From contig JAFIGG010000001.1 in assembly GCA_020831485.1 (NCBI GenBank), positions 1-64,000 of the forward strand: DNA of 64,000 nt, read 5' to 3'. Below are positions 26,458-36,313 of this stretch, in pieces; the stretch's first letter is position 1, and each line of letters starts with the position of its first letter. Both the position numbers and the translations under genes were made by a program. The notes beneath the pieces are model-generated. The model made no database searches. It saw only the letters and a program-made list of their open reading frames with translations, and was not told the DNA's origin. This DNA comes from Opitutales bacterium. GTDB taxonomy: Bacteria > Verrucomicrobiota > Verrucomicrobiia > Opitutales > Oceanipulchritudinaceae.

Positions 26458-28244
26458 ATACCCCGTCCCCAACAACGCGAATCATCGCTCTTAACCCGAC
26501 AGATGCCGAAGACTTTGAGCAGGCAGCCGAACGGGCAAAATCCATCGGCGCCAGCCATGTGCTGATCACCGAAGACCTGCCGAAATCTTTCTGGCAGATG
26601 GAACAAAGCAACGATCCCTACCCAGCCTGGTTCATTCACCAGCCGGGACTTTTAAAAATCTTTCCACCGAAGCTGCTGCAGGCCTATGTCGATCTCGACT
26701 ATGCCGAACGCATCGCTCAAATCCTTGAAGATCGATGTACAGTGCTGCAACGCCTGGGGATGAAGGCATACTACTTCTGCAACGAGCCACAGGTGCTGCC
26801 GGAGCCCTTCTTCCGCAGCCATCCCCACCTGCGCGGACCACGCGTCGATCAAAGCAACCGCTCCCGCCAGCCGCATTTTTCACCCTGTACGGACCGACCT
26901 GAGGTCCTGCAGATGTATAGGGAGTCGATTCAAGCATTGCTCAAGCGCTGCCCGGAAGTGGAACTCTTTTCCTTTGTGACAACCGATTCCGGTGCCGGCT
27001 TCTGCTGGTCACCCGCGCTCTACCCGGGCCGCAACGGTCCGGCTCATTGCGAGCATAGAGACATGAGCGAGCGGGTTGCAGGCTTCCTCATTAATTTGCA
27101 AACGGCCGCGCAGGAACGGGGCCGGACGATAGAAATCAATATCGTTGAAATCCCTGCCCGACGCTGGATGCGGCCAACCTTTTTAGACGCCAAAGCCATC
27201 GCCCGAAAACTCCCTCCAGGCTTATCGGTCAACAATCATGAAGGCCCCGAAGGCAAGGCTTTTATGAACGGTACTGGGATGGAAAACCTGTGGAGCAATT
27301 GTTTCTATCCCGTGCTCGGAATTCCACGTCCCATGGCCTTTTTGCGCACGCTCGTTCAAGCAACCAAACACCCGGGCCGACGCAAGGTTCTTGCCTTCAA
27401 CGATGCAGTCAACAATGAGCTGAATTTCACCATTGCCGAGGCCTTTGACCGCCTGACTCCGCGAGACCGGATTGCACAATTACAGCTGCTGCGGGAAGTT
27501 GCGCTCCAACAGGTTGGTGAAGCGCAGGCCGACAAGCTACTCGAACTGTGGCACATTGTTGACGAGGTCGAAGTGCTGCTCGAGCCGCTCGACTTCGGCC
27601 CAGTTCTCCGTATGGGCTGTATTCTCGCCCGCTGGATCAACCGTCCCTTCGTGCCTTTCCCGGAAGAGCTGTCAGAGGCTGACAGTTACTATTGGCGAAA
27701 CTTCCTGTTCCAGGCAAAGGGCGACGAACAGGCATTGAACCTGATCGACATCCAGGCCATGCGCATGTTCGAGGGCTGGGGCGCACGCATGCTGGTCGAA
27801 CAGACGGTGGAACAAATCTTCCTCCGCCTTAGGGAAGCCCTGGCCCTCGCCGCTGAGACGGGCCAAAAAGAACTGGAGCGACGGTTAAAGATCCTTCGCT
27901 GCCTGTTGATCAACACGCGCAATGCCGTTTCCTACCAAGCCCAATTGGAGCGCGTCAAAAACGCTGGCATCCTGCCCGATCCGAACCCGGTGCTCGGTAC
28001 CCGCAGCAGTTGGGACCGAGACGACCTCCTGCGCATTGCCCGCGAAGAGATCGACAATTGCGTTGAGCTGATAGACTTGCTGAAAACCGGCGAAGGCCGC
28101 GCCCTCGACACGGCGCAGCACTCCGACGAAGAGGCCATCACTCAATTAGGACCAGACCTCGTGCAGCAGCTACAGCACAAAATCACGACCATGAATGCGC
28201 ACTGGTGCGATTATGGACGCTTGCTCACCGAGCCCAATCCATAG
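26454..28244 (+). CDS. Protein of unknown family, possibly a TIM-barrel glycosidase
   Basis: 596 residues with no signal peptide and no membrane helix, so cytoplasmic. The ATG overlaps the rhamnogalacturonan lyase stop (ATGA), so it is translationally coupled to it. Residues about 25-340 alternate hydrophobic beta segments with helices, in the manner of a glycoside-hydrolase TIM barrel (SHVLITED, MKAYYFCNEPQV, EVELFSFVTTDSGAGFCWSP, IEINIVEIPARRW). Acidic residues in CNEP and TTDSG are candidates for catalysis, and the layout recalls GH20/GH67/GH115-type barrels, but I cannot place it in a family. The C-terminal part (about 350-590) is helical. Its linkage implies a role on oligosaccharides released by the lyase. 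Confidence 0.6.
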   Translation: MNTPSPTTRIIALNPTDAEDFEQAAERAKSIGASHVLITEDLPKSFWQMEQSNDPYPAWFIHQPGLLKIFPPKLLQAYVDLDYAERIAQILEDRCTVLQRLGMKAYYFCNEPQVLPEPFFRSHPHLRGPRVDQSNRSRQPHFSPCTDRPEVLQMYRESIQALLKRCPEVELFSFVTTDSGAGFCWSPALYPGRNGPAHCEHRDMSERVAGFLINLQTAAQERGRTIEINIVEIPARRWMRPTFLDAKAIARKLPPGLSVNNHEGPEGKAFMNGTGMENLWSNCFYPVLGIPRPMAFLRTLVQATKHPGRRKVLAFNDAVNNELNFTIAEAFDRLTPRDRIAQLQLLREVALQQVGEAQADKLLELWHIVDEVEVLLEPLDFGPVLRMGCILARWINRPFVPFPEELSEADSYYWRNFLFQAKGDEQALNLIDIQAMRMFEGWGARMLVEQTVEQIFLRLREALALAAETGQKELERRLKILRCLLINTRNAVSYQAQLERVKNAGILPDPNPVLGTRSSWDRDDLLRIAREEIDNCVELIDLLKTGEGRALDTAQHSDEEAITQLGPDLVQQLQHKITTMNAHWCDYGRLLTEPNP

Positions 28245-28268
28245 AGTGCAGGCCTTCGCCAAGCTTAT

Positions 28269-29222
28269 TCAACGACCCCACAATTTATCCAGCGAATACG
28301 GCGAGCCGGACATGCCCCATACGTCGCCGCCGATGTATCGATGGTGCTCGCGGACCTCAGACAGGAGGGTCATTTCCTGATCTGAAAGTTCAATCTCCGC
28401 GGCTTGCAGGTTCTGCCACAGCCGGTCCTTATTGGTCGACTTGGGAATCGCGCTGACGCCGCGGTTGACGTGCCAGGCGAGCAGAATCTGCGCCGGGCTT
28501 TTGCCATGGGCTTCGGCGATTTCCCGAACGGCTTCCAGCTCAAACAGATTCGGCTCGCTGTCCTTGCGGGAGCCCCGGTCGCGGGAGCCCAACGGTGAAT
28601 ACGCGGTCAGTAGAATGCTTTCCGACTGACAGAATTTCACCAGCTCCTTCTGCGGCAGATAGGGGTGCAGCTCAATCTGATTAACCTCCGGGCGGATGCG
28701 ACAGCCCCGCAGCAGAGACTCAATCGAGGACTGATTAAAATTGGATACGCCGATGTGACGGCATTTGCCTTCATCGACCAGCTTCTCCATGGCCTGCCAG
28801 GTCGACGCAATGGGCGCCTCATCCGGACTCAGAAAATCCTCCGGTTTCTCTGGGAAATCCAAACCAATTTCCGGCCGCAGAGCCACAGGCCAGTGCATGA
28901 GGTAAAGGTCCAGATAATCCAGCTGCAGATCCTTCAGTGTCCGCTCACAGGACGGAGCCACATCTTCCGGCAGGTGGGCACTGTTCCACAGTTTGGAGGT
29001 AATGAAGAGCTCTTCCCGTTGCACAATTCCCGCCTTGAAAGCCTGTCTTAAGGCCATGCCGATTTCCTTTTCATTCTTATAGATGGCAGCGCAGTCGATG
29101 TGCCGGTAACCCAGCTCCAAAGCTTCGAGCAGGGCCTCCCCAACTTCGCCTGGCTTGGCCTTCCAAGTGCCGAGTCCAATTACCGGAAGTGCATCTCCAT
29201 TTTTAAAGCTCAATGATTTCAT
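28269..29222 (-). CDS. Aldo/keto reductase
   Basis: 317 residues from ATG 29222; a 12-residue longer start is less likely. Typical AKR barrel: ALPVIGLGTWKAKPGEV, the active-site tetrad in GYRHIDCAAIYKNE (Asp and Tyr), TSKLWN (Lys) and YLMHWPV (His), then GKCRHIGVSNFN and IPKSTNKDRLWQNL for NADP(H) binding. It most resembles the AKR3/AKR2-type aldehyde and aldose reductases acting on sugar aldehydes. Convergent with the unknown coupled gene (24 bases between stops). It has no obvious operon partner. Confidence 0.93.
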   Translation of the reverse strand: MKSLSFKNGDALPVIGLGTWKAKPGEVGEALLEALELGYRHIDCAAIYKNEKEIGMALRQAFKAGIVQREELFITSKLWNSAHLPEDVAPSCERTLKDLQLDYLDLYLMHWPVALRPEIGLDFPEKPEDFLSPDEAPIASTWQAMEKLVDEGKCRHIGVSNFNQSSIESLLRGCRIRPEVNQIELHPYLPQKELVKFCQSESILLTAYSPLGSRDRGSRKDSEPNLFELEAVREIAEAHGKSPAQILLAWHVNRGVSAIPKSTNKDRLWQNLQAAEIELSDQEMTLLSEVREHHRYIGGDVWGMSGSPYSLDKLWGR

Positions 29223-29289
29223 AAGCCGCAAGTTAGGGGAGAATGCCTGCAGGTTCAAATTCTTTGGTGAATCGGTGGGGCTACTTTAC

Positions 29290-29994
29290 TCAAAACGGAG
29301 CCGGGGCTTCGGCGCTGAATTGAATACGCCGGCCCTGCCATTCGACTTCAAAGGCGACGTGTTCGCTGTGGAGGTAGAGGCGCTTGTTGCCGGTGCTGCG
29401 GGCCCAGCTGCGGTTGAAGCGGAAATCGCCGTAGGTGGCGTCGCCGACGATTGGGGTGCGGCGCTCTGCGGCCTGGACTCGCAGCTGGTGGGTGCGGCCG
29501 GTTTTCGGGCGGAGGGCAACGTGGCTGGCGTAGGGAGCGGATTCGGAGTATCGATCCAGGACCATTTCGGTGACTGCCGGATCGCCGTCGCTGGAAACCA
29601 TAGTGCGCAGGCCCTGGGGGGTGCGGCGGGTGCGCAGGCGGTCGCGCCAGGTTTCCTTTGGTCGGCGCACACGGCCGCGCAGCAGGGCTCGGTATAGTTT
29701 GTCCACCTTGCGATCCTGAAAGCACTTTTTCACCACTGCGGCGAGGCCCGGATCCGCCACAAGAACCAGAACGCCCGAAGTCGGAGCGTCCAGGCGATTG
29801 CACAAATACCAGCGCTGTCCCTCGCCGGAGAAGCACTCCAGATCGTAGTCGTAGGGCACCTGCAGCAAAGCCCCCTCATCCGCATGCTTCCGGTTCGGGT
29901 GTGACCGAATGCCTGAAGGCTTATCGACGGCAATAATGCCGCTGGAGTGTTGCTCGAGCAGGGCTACGGATTCGTGCAACGGGGGCTGAAACAT
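29290..29994 (-). CDS. RluA-like RNA pseudouridine synthase
   Basis: 234 residues of the RsuA/RluA pseudouridylate synthase family with catalytic D69 in NRLDAPTSG (the usual HRLD has Asn here), the fold motif GRTHQLRVQAAERRTPIVGDATYG and an N-terminal AVDKPSGI segment. No S4 domain. The target RNA (tRNA or rRNA) cannot be told from sequence. Transcribed away from the dUTPase-like gene stop with 11 bases between them, on the same strand, so the two may share an mRNA. Confidence 0.92.
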   Translation of the reverse strand: MFQPPLHESVALLEQHSSGIIAVDKPSGIRSHPNRKHADEGALLQVPYDYDLECFSGEGQRWYLCNRLDAPTSGVLVLVADPGLAAVVKKCFQDRKVDKLYRALLRGRVRRPKETWRDRLRTRRTPQGLRTMVSSDGDPAVTEMVLDRYSESAPYASHVALRPKTGRTHQLRVQAAERRTPIVGDATYGDFRFNRSWARSTGNKRLYLHSEHVAFEVEWQGRRIQFSAEAPAPF

Positions 29995-30005
29995 GGGGGC
30001 TCTCC

Positions 30006-30377
30006 TTAGATGTGGCGGCTGTCCGCCTCGTCTTTTTTGGCGTAGCCGGACTCCTGCCGTTTGTGGTTCACTTCGTTCTTTTTCAGGTAGGCCTGATAAA
30101 CATCGTCCGGCGTCATGCCTAGAACCTGGGCCAGGGAGACCAGGAAGTGGAATAGGTCCACCACTTCAACCTTGGCATTCTGCTCGTCGAAATTCTGATA
30201 CTTCGCCCACCACTTCCAGGGAACGGAATCGATCAATTCAGCCATTTCCTGCTGCATCGCACGACTGTAATTCAGCACCCACTTGGTTTTCTCCTCCTCC
30301 GAGAGGTCGTCAAGGCGAACACCGATGCGTTCATTGAGTGCATTCTGCAGGCGAAAAATCTCCTCAAGCTTATCCAT
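30006..30377 (-). CDS. dUTPase-like all-alpha NTP pyrophosphatase
   Basis: 123 residues from ATG 30377; a GTG two codons upstream is the alternative. All-alpha NTP pyrophosphatase fold with the metal-binding motif in two parts: QQEMAELIDSVPWKWW and AKVEVVDLFHFLVSLAQ (EXXE-like and EXXD). This matches the dimeric dUTPase_2/MazG-related group, so removal of dUTP or another noncanonical NTP is probable. It is divergent from the basic disordered protein gene. Confidence 0.82.
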   Translation of the reverse strand: MDKLEEIFRLQNALNERIGVRLDDLSEEEKTKWVLNYSRAMQQEMAELIDSVPWKWWAKYQNFDEQNAKVEVVDLFHFLVSLAQVLGMTPDDVYQAYLKKNEVNHKRQESGYAKKDEADSRHI

Positions 30378-30479
30378 GATCACCAGTTACGGCCTCGCCA
30401 ATTCCAAGGCAATCATAAATATCCTTGCTGCGCTGCTGAATTGGACCCTAGATCAAGAAGAACCGACCCTCTTTGCGCC

Positions 30480-31208
30480 ATGCCTGAATTCGAAAACCTT
30501 GAGAACTACCAATCCCGCCATCCGGACGGTTCCGTCCGCATGAGCCCGATCGCTCCGCACTCCCTGCAACCGGTCGAATACACACCCAACAGTGCGCGCC
30601 GAACCCGCACTGCCACCACCAAGGTTCCCAAGGTCCCGAAAACCGATATCGAGCCGGTGGACATCCGCCAGATGGAGAAGGAGTTCAAGCAGGCCGACCG
30701 CGAAAACCGCCCGCCGCTTGGAAGCCGGATAAAACGCGCACTGGAGCGCTTCAAACGCAAACTCAGCCAATGGTTCAAATCCTCCAAACCCAAACGCGGC
30801 AAGGCGGATCGGGGCAAACGCAACGATCAGGGACCCGGTAACAATAACCGTCGGCGCGGCAAGGACGGCAAAGCAACACCGGCCAAGTCCCAGGCTGCCC
30901 AAGCCGAAAAAGGCCAGGGATCCGGGCAGCGCAAACGCCGCCGCCGCCGGTCTAAAGGCGACAACGGCCCGAACAACAACGGTGGCGGTGGAGCGCCACA
31001 GGGCGAACAGCAGTCCGGCGACAAAGGCAACAACCGTAACCGGCCCCGCAAACGCTCCCGCTCGGACAAAGACAACGCTCCGCAAAACGCCGCAAACCCG
31101 GAGAACAAGGACAACAACAAGAGTCCAGACGCATCTGCCAACCGTCCCCCGCGCAAGCGCCGAAACCGCCGAAACCGCGGCCAATCCAACCCGGAAAATC
31201 CTTCCTGA
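30480..31208 (+). CDS. Highly basic disordered protein, hypothetical
   Basis: 242 residues from ATG 30480. Residues about 1-100 have ordinary composition with VDIRQMEKEFKQADREN; from about 75 the sequence becomes Lys/Arg/Asn/Gly/Gln-rich and nearly free of hydrophobic residues, with blocks such as RKRRRRRSKGDN, GQRKRRRR and RPRKRSRSDKDN and an RKRRNRRNR end. Such tails are typical of nucleic-acid or ribosome-binding disordered proteins. The next gene, murA, starts three bases after its stop, so co-transcription with cell-wall synthesis is likely. No family recognised. Confidence 0.75.
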   Translation: MPEFENLENYQSRHPDGSVRMSPIAPHSLQPVEYTPNSARRTRTATTKVPKVPKTDIEPVDIRQMEKEFKQADRENRPPLGSRIKRALERFKRKLSQWFKSSKPKRGKADRGKRNDQGPGNNNRRRGKDGKATPAKSQAAQAEKGQGSGQRKRRRRRSKGDNGPNNNGGGGAPQGEQQSGDKGNNRNRPRKRSRSDKDNAPQNAANPENKDNNKSPDASANRPPRKRRNRRNRGQSNPENPS

Positions 31209-31211
31209 TCC

Positions 31212-32507
31212 ATGGATGTCATTCGAATTCAAGGAGGCCAGCCGCTCTCCGGAACCGTAAGGGTTAGCGGCGCCAAAAACGCCGCCCTGCCCATTTTAGC
31301 CGCAACCCTGCTCACTGACGAAGCCTGCACCATTGAAAACGTTCCGGACCTGTCCGATGTCCGTTTCATGGCGGAAATCCTTCGCTACATGGGCGCCAGC
31401 GTCGAGCAACTGGACGCGCATACATGGCGCATCGAAGCCAAGTCCATCGACTCCACCGCCCCCTACGAGCTGGTGCGCAAAATGCGGGCCTCAATCTGCC
31501 TGCTGGGACCGCTGGTGGGGCGTCTGCGGGAAGCCCATATCTCGCTGCCCGGAGGCTGTGTGATCGGGCCCCGTCCAATCGACCTGCACCTGAAAGGCGT
31601 CGAACAGCTGGGCGCAAAGGTCGAAGTCAGCAAGGGCTACGTCCATGTCGATGCCAGCGGCCTCAAGGGAAACTACCTTTACCTCGGCGGACGCCAGGGC
31701 TCAACGGTCACCGGAACAGCCAACATGATCATGGCGGCTGTGCTGGCCCCGGGCATCACCCGCATTGAGAGCGCAGCCTGTGAACCCGAAATCGTCGACC
31801 TCTGCCACATGCTCGAGCGCATGGGCGCACGGATCAAGGGCATTGGCAGCCACTATTTAAAAATCGAAGGCGTCGACCGCTTGCATGGTTGCAAACACTC
31901 CGTGCCGCCGGACCGCATTGAGGCAGGCACGCTCATGCTGGCGGCGGTGATCACCGATAGCGAGGTCACGGTTGAGGGAGTTGTCCCGGGCCATATCCGC
32001 GCCCTGCTGGCGAAGATGGAAGAGGCCCGGATGCCTTGCACCATTGAGCCGGACCAGCGCCGGATAACGGTCCACCCGGCACCCGACCGCAAACCCGTCG
32101 AAGTCATCACCCTGCCCCACCCGGGCTTTCCCACCGACCTGCAGGCACAGATGCTGGCGGTGATGACCCTGACGCCCGGCCTGAGCATTTTGACCGAGCG
32201 CATCTACCCAAATCGATTCATGCACGTTCCGGAATTGCTGCGCATGGGCGCCCAGATTGCGATGGAGGGGCCAAGTGCAGTAGTCAACGGCACCAACCGA
32301 CTTTCGGGGGCACCGGTCATGGCCTCCGATCTGCGCGCCAGCGCGGCTCTGGTGTTGGCTGGACTCGCCGCCGAGGGTGAAACATGGATTCAGCGTATTT
32401 ACCACCTGGATCGCGGCTATGAAAAGCTGGAAGAAAAGTTGCAGAGCCTCGGCGCACAGATCGAACGCCTGCCGGACTCCGCCCTGCCCAGTGATTTGTT
32501 GGAATAA
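31212..32507 (+). CDS. murA: UDP-N-acetylglucosamine 1-carboxyvinyltransferase
   Basis: 431 residues, full length. Transfers enolpyruvate from phosphoenolpyruvate to UDP-GlcNAc, the first committed step of peptidoglycan synthesis, in the cytoplasm. Conserved features: [17 protein letters not shown] (K22 of the PEP site), [18 protein letters not shown] with catalytic C116 (the fosfomycin target), and [10 protein letters not shown]-type and TDLQAQMLA segments. Starts three bases after the basic protein and is followed 23 bases later by ruvB on the same strand. Confidence 0.97.
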   Translation: MDVIRIQGGQPLSGTVRVSGAKNAALPILAATLLTDEACTIENVPDLSDVRFMAEILRYMGASVEQLDAHTWRIEAKSIDSTAPYELVRKMRASICLLGPLVGRLREAHISLPGGCVIGPRPIDLHLKGVEQLGAKVEVSKGYVHVDASGLKGNYLYLGGRQGSTVTGTANMIMAAVLAPGITRIESAACEPEIVDLCHMLERMGARIKGIGSHYLKIEGVDRLHGCKHSVPPDRIEAGTLMLAAVITDSEVTVEGVVPGHIRALLAKMEEARMPCTIEPDQRRITVHPAPDRKPVEVITLPHPGFPTDLQAQMLAVMTLTPGLSILTERIYPNRFMHVPELLRMGAQIAMEGPSAVVNGTNRLSGAPVMASDLRASAALVLAGLAAEGETWIQRIYHLDRGYEKLEEKLQSLGAQIERLPDSALPSDLLE

Positions 32508-32530
32508 GGGAACCTTCAGCTGAACCTGCG

Positions 32531-33562
32531 ATGGAAAACACCGGCAACGAATACCTTCAGGAAGCCTTGCACCGCGACGAAAAGGTCGATGCCCAGCTGC
32601 GGCCTCTGGATTTCAGAGATTTCACCGGACAACCGCGCACGATCGAACGACTGCAGGTCATGACCGGTGCCGCGCGCAAGCGCGGGGATGTGCTCAACCA
32701 CGTGCTACTCAGCGGCCCTCCAGGCCTCGGCAAGACGACTCTGGCGCACATCCTTGGCAATGCCATGGAAACCAACGTGCGGGTCACCTCCGGCCCCGTG
32801 ATCGAGCGGCCTGGAGACCTGGCCGGCATGCTGACCAACCTGGAGCGGGGCGATATTCTATTTATCGATGAGATCCACCGGATCCCAAAAACGGTTGAGG
32901 AATACCTGTACAGTGCGATGGAGGACTTCCACATCGACATCCTGCTCGACCAGGGCCCCAACGCACGCAGTGTGCGGCTCGAGATTCAACGTTTCACCCT
33001 GGTCGGGGCAACAACCCGCACCGGCTTGCTGACCGCACCCTTGCGCAGTCGATTCACCCTGCAAACCCGCCTGGATTACTATCAGCGCGAGGACCTGGTC
33101 TCCATTATTCAGCGCAGCTGCAAACTGTTGAGCGTCGAAATCGACCTCAGCGGCGCACGCGAAATTGCAGGCCGTGCCCGCGGCACCCCGCGCATCGCCA
33201 ACAACCTGATTCTTTTTGTCCGCGACTACGCGGAGCAGCGTGCCGACGGTCGCATCAACAAAAAAGTCGCCGCCGATGCCCTGGAACTGCTCGCCATCGA
33301 CGCCAACGGCCTCGACGAGATGGACAAACGCATTCTGCGCATTGTTGCCGAGAATTACCGTGGCGGTCCCGTCGGGCTCAGCACCATTGCCGTCGCCGTA
33401 GGTGAAGAGCAGCACACTCTGGAGGAAGTTCACGAGCCTTTCCTGATCCAGGAAGGCTACATCCAACGCACCCCCCAGGGTCGTGTGCTGACGCCCAAAG
33501 CCTACGGCGTCATAGGTCTGACAGATCCCCGCTCACAGGCGGACCAGACGCGCTGGATCTAA
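32531..33562 (+). CDS. ruvB: Holliday junction branch-migration ATPase RuvB
   Basis: 343 residues, the standard length. Hexameric AAA+ motor that with RuvA migrates Holliday junctions. Walker A is GPPGLGKTT, Walker [11 protein letters not shown], sensor 1 GATTRTGLL, the arginine-finger region LRSRF, and a C-terminal winged helix ([26 protein letters not shown]). No ruvA or ruvC is adjacent in this window. It is convergent with the hybrid kinase gene, with only 15 bases between the stops. Confidence 0.97.
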   Translation: MENTGNEYLQEALHRDEKVDAQLRPLDFRDFTGQPRTIERLQVMTGAARKRGDVLNHVLLSGPPGLGKTTLAHILGNAMETNVRVTSGPVIERPGDLAGMLTNLERGDILFIDEIHRIPKTVEEYLYSAMEDFHIDILLDQGPNARSVRLEIQRFTLVGATTRTGLLTAPLRSRFTLQTRLDYYQREDLVSIIQRSCKLLSVEIDLSGAREIAGRARGTPRIANNLILFVRDYAEQRADGRINKKVAADALELLAIDANGLDEMDKRILRIVAENYRGGPVGLSTIAVAVGEEQHTLEEVHEPFLIQEGYIQRTPQGRVLTPKAYGVIGLTDPRSQADQTRWI

Positions 33563-33577
33563 CAGCGGCCAGCGCCT

Positions 33578-35866
33578 CTACAAATCCAACACCCGCGCCA
33601 CCACGCTCAGGAGTTCCTGTGTTGAACAGGGTTTGCTGACGAAGTTCCGAATCCCCAGCTGGGTCGCTTTCAAATAGCGTCCATTCGCCTCCAAACCGCT
33701 GGCAGCGATGATCGGCAATTCCGGATCGATGCGCTGAATGGCTGCAATCAGCGTTGGCCCGTCCATATTGGGCATCATCAGGTCCGTAATGACCAGGTCA
33801 ATAGAGCCCATCGATTTCGCATACACAGCCAAGGCTTCGATGCCATCAGCGGCCGTAATCACTTTGTAGCCAAAGGCCTCTAAGGTCATCGCAGTGGTAT
33901 TCAGGATGCCCTCTTCATCGTCGACCACGAGAATGCATTGGCCACTGCCACGGACAACAGACTCCTCGGAGACTGAAGCCCCTACATCTTCGGTCACATC
34001 ATCCGGGCCGGCAAAAAGCGGAAAATATACTTGAAACTCGGACCCTTTCCCAGGCTCGCTGTAAACCGTAATGAAACCATCATGACTCCGGACTATTCCG
34101 ATCGCTGTCGATAGGCCAAGCCCTGTCCCTTCACCAAAGGCTTTGGTTGTGTAGAACGGTTCGAAGACCCGCGCTTTGACCGCCTTTGACATTCCCTCGC
34201 CCGTGTCGCAGACATCGATCCGAACATACTCGCCCTCTTTTGCTTCTGGATTACCGGCGACATACAAGGCATCCACACTGCGCAGTGAAAAACGTATCGT
34301 CAGCTCACCACCCTGCCGCATCGCATCCCTCGCATTAACACAGAGGTTGATCAAGACTTGGTGAATCTGAGTCGCATCCCCGGTAATCTCAGGAATGTCT
34401 TCCAGGCCCTCTACGACGAACTCAATATCTTTGGGGAAGGTGCTGGCAATGATCAATCGAAGGTCCTGAACCAGAATGTGAAGCGAGACCTTATTGCGTG
34501 CGCCTGAGGTCCCTCTGGCAAATGTCAGCACCTGCTTAACCAGATCCGAAGAGCGTCGGATATTGCGTTCGATCTCGCTCAGGATCTGAGCCGCCTGCGG
34601 ATTGGGATTCAACTCCTTTAACAAGCCAGTGCCCATCATGATTGGAGCCATCAGATTGTTCAGGTCATGCGCAATGCCACCGGCCAAAGTCCCGATGCTT
34701 TGCATGCGCTGCGCCCGCAGCTCAAACTCTTCGCGACGCTTGTCTGCTGTCAGGTCGCGTTTAATCGCAAAAAAATGACGGATGACGCCATCCTCGTCCC
34801 GGATCGGAGTGATCGTATTGAACTCCGGATAGAGGGATCCGTCCTTCCGCCGGTTGATGAATTCGCCCTGCCAGATTTGGCCCGCCCTGATGTGGTCCCA
34901 GACCGCCTGATGGAAGGCCTCGTCGTGTTCACCGGCATCAAGCAATTCGATGGGCGTGCGTCCCAGAGATTCCGCTTCCGGATAGCCCGTCAACTCAGTG
35001 AAAGCCAGATTTATCCAGATGATCTCTCCATTGACGTTTGTCATCATCACTGGGTCGGCTGCAGAATTCAGCGCCTCAGCCAGCAGCTTTAACTGCACAC
35101 GTTCGAGGCGTTGCCTGGTAATATCCTGAATGGCCCCATTGATGCGAATGACCTCTCCATCGTCATTTTTCACCGCATCGGCGATAACCCGCACCCAAAT
35201 CAACGCACCATCGGGACGACGCATCTGAAACTCTTCTTCGAAGCCCCTGCCTGTTTGCCCCACTGCGGTGAAGACCCGCCGCACCTTTTCGCGCTGCTCC
35301 GGCACATAGAATTCAATCAGCGTCTCCAGATCCGGCTGAAAATCAGGACCGACTCCGTGAATCTCCCGTGCTTCATCCGTCCATTGGTGTTTGACCTGAG
35401 GCAGATCAACCGCCCAGGCGCCAATCCGCCCCAGTCTGGAAGCTACTTCCAAAAGCGACTGTTGAGCTTGAAGCCGCAGGCGAGACTCTACCTGCCCGGT
35501 GCGGTCAATGGCTACCACCAACTCACTGCGTCTACCCTCAAAATCAATCACCTCGGATACAATTTCAGCATGCCGAATGCGGCCATCCTTGCACAGGTGC
35601 CGCCAGATTCCCGCCTTATCAATGCCCTCCGTTACAGCGCTCACATTGGCCTCCAAAGCCGGCAGGTCCTCCGGGAAATGCAGGTCCGAAATCGTCAACT
35701 CCAGCAACTCCGCCTCCGTATAGCCATAATCCCTGACCATGGCCTCATTCACCGCAAGCAGCCGCAAAGAATCCAGATCATACACCAACATAGGATGCGG
35801 ATGCTTATCAAAAAGCAGTGAACTGTTCAGCGACGCCATTCCAATAAACGATAACAACGGCAGCAT
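33578..35866 (-). CDS. PAS hybrid histidine kinase with C-terminal receiver
   Basis: 762 residues with no membrane helix. Three PAS/PAC units (about 20-135, 140-255, 262-380), a HisKA domain with GGIAHDLNNLM (H400, the HisKA type of PAS hybrid kinases), an HATPase with NLCVNARDAM N-box, DTGEGM and GTGLGLS boxes, and a receiver (about 640-762) with VITDLMMP, phosphoacceptor D695, and a later KP (Lys) motif. Because the receiver is part of the same chain, output passes to an unknown HPt or regulator. A start at 35839 (MASLNSS) is also possible. Signal unknown. Confidence 0.93.
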   Translation of the reverse strand: MLPLLSFIGMASLNSSLLFDKHPHPMLVYDLDSLRLLAVNEAMVRDYGYTEAELLELTISDLHFPEDLPALEANVSAVTEGIDKAGIWRHLCKDGRIRHAEIVSEVIDFEGRRSELVVAIDRTGQVESRLRLQAQQSLLEVASRLGRIGAWAVDLPQVKHQWTDEAREIHGVGPDFQPDLETLIEFYVPEQREKVRRVFTAVGQTGRGFEEEFQMRRPDGALIWVRVIADAVKNDDGEVIRINGAIQDITRQRLERVQLKLLAEALNSAADPVMMTNVNGEIIWINLAFTELTGYPEAESLGRTPIELLDAGEHDEAFHQAVWDHIRAGQIWQGEFINRRKDGSLYPEFNTITPIRDEDGVIRHFFAIKRDLTADKRREEFELRAQRMQSIGTLAGGIAHDLNNLMAPIMMGTGLLKELNPNPQAAQILSEIERNIRRSSDLVKQVLTFARGTSGARNKVSLHILVQDLRLIIASTFPKDIEFVVEGLEDIPEITGDATQIHQVLINLCVNARDAMRQGGELTIRFSLRSVDALYVAGNPEAKEGEYVRIDVCDTGEGMSKAVKARVFEPFYTTKAFGEGTGLGLSTAIGIVRSHDGFITVYSEPGKGSEFQVYFPLFAGPDDVTEDVGASVSEESVVRGSGQCILVVDDEEGILNTTAMTLEAFGYKVITAADGIEALAVYAKSMGSIDLVITDLMMPNMDGPTLIAAIQRIDPELPIIAASGLEANGRYLKATQLGIRNFVSKPCSTQELLSVVARVLDL

Positions 35867-35977
35867 TTGATAAAACTAAACCTTTGTCTCGCACTATAAG
35901 ATAGGGTCTTTCCTGCAATTACTGAAGCTAAAACCGCTTAAAGGGAGTAAATATTTCATTAAGAGAGGAGCTTGGGA

Positions 35978-36005
35978 GCTGTGGGCTGTGGGCTGTGGGC
36001 TGTGG
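35978..36005. repeat. Tandem repeat GCTGTGG x4
   Basis: Four perfect 7-bp units, preceded by GGAGCTTGGGA. No gene within 100 bases. Confidence 0.85.
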
Positions 36006-36260
36006 GAGCGCAAGCTTTTAGCTTGGAAGGCCACGCATCGGCGGAAGAGCGGCAGCTCAGGCCCGGCAGTTCGGCCTAAAGGGCCTGTTGATTTATTGCG
36101 TTTTCAACGATAAGGAGAAATAGCAACAAACACTTGAAGCCGCACGTTCGCGCAGGTGGGCTTTTTGCGGGCCGACAGGAGTGTCAGTATACCCTTGATA
36201 TCATTGCAGACAGCCGAAGCTGCGAATTTATCGACAAGCCCTAAAGGCCGGGCTCCAACG

Positions 36261-36313
36261 TTCCATCATTCCATCATTCCACCATTCCACCGTCCACCGC
36301 CCACCGCCCACCG
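36261..36313. repeat. Degenerate minisatellite-like TTCCATCA / CCACCG repeat
   Basis: TTCCATCA-TTCCATCA-TTCCACCA-TTCCACC-GTCCACC-GCCCACC-GCCCACC. It lies about 60 bases 3' of the initiator tRNA on the minus strand. Confidence 0.8.

Noticed and set aside
30453-31232. 259-codon minus-strand ORF opposite the basic protein
   Set aside because: Val/Ala/Leu-rich shadow of an Arg/Lys-rich coding strand.
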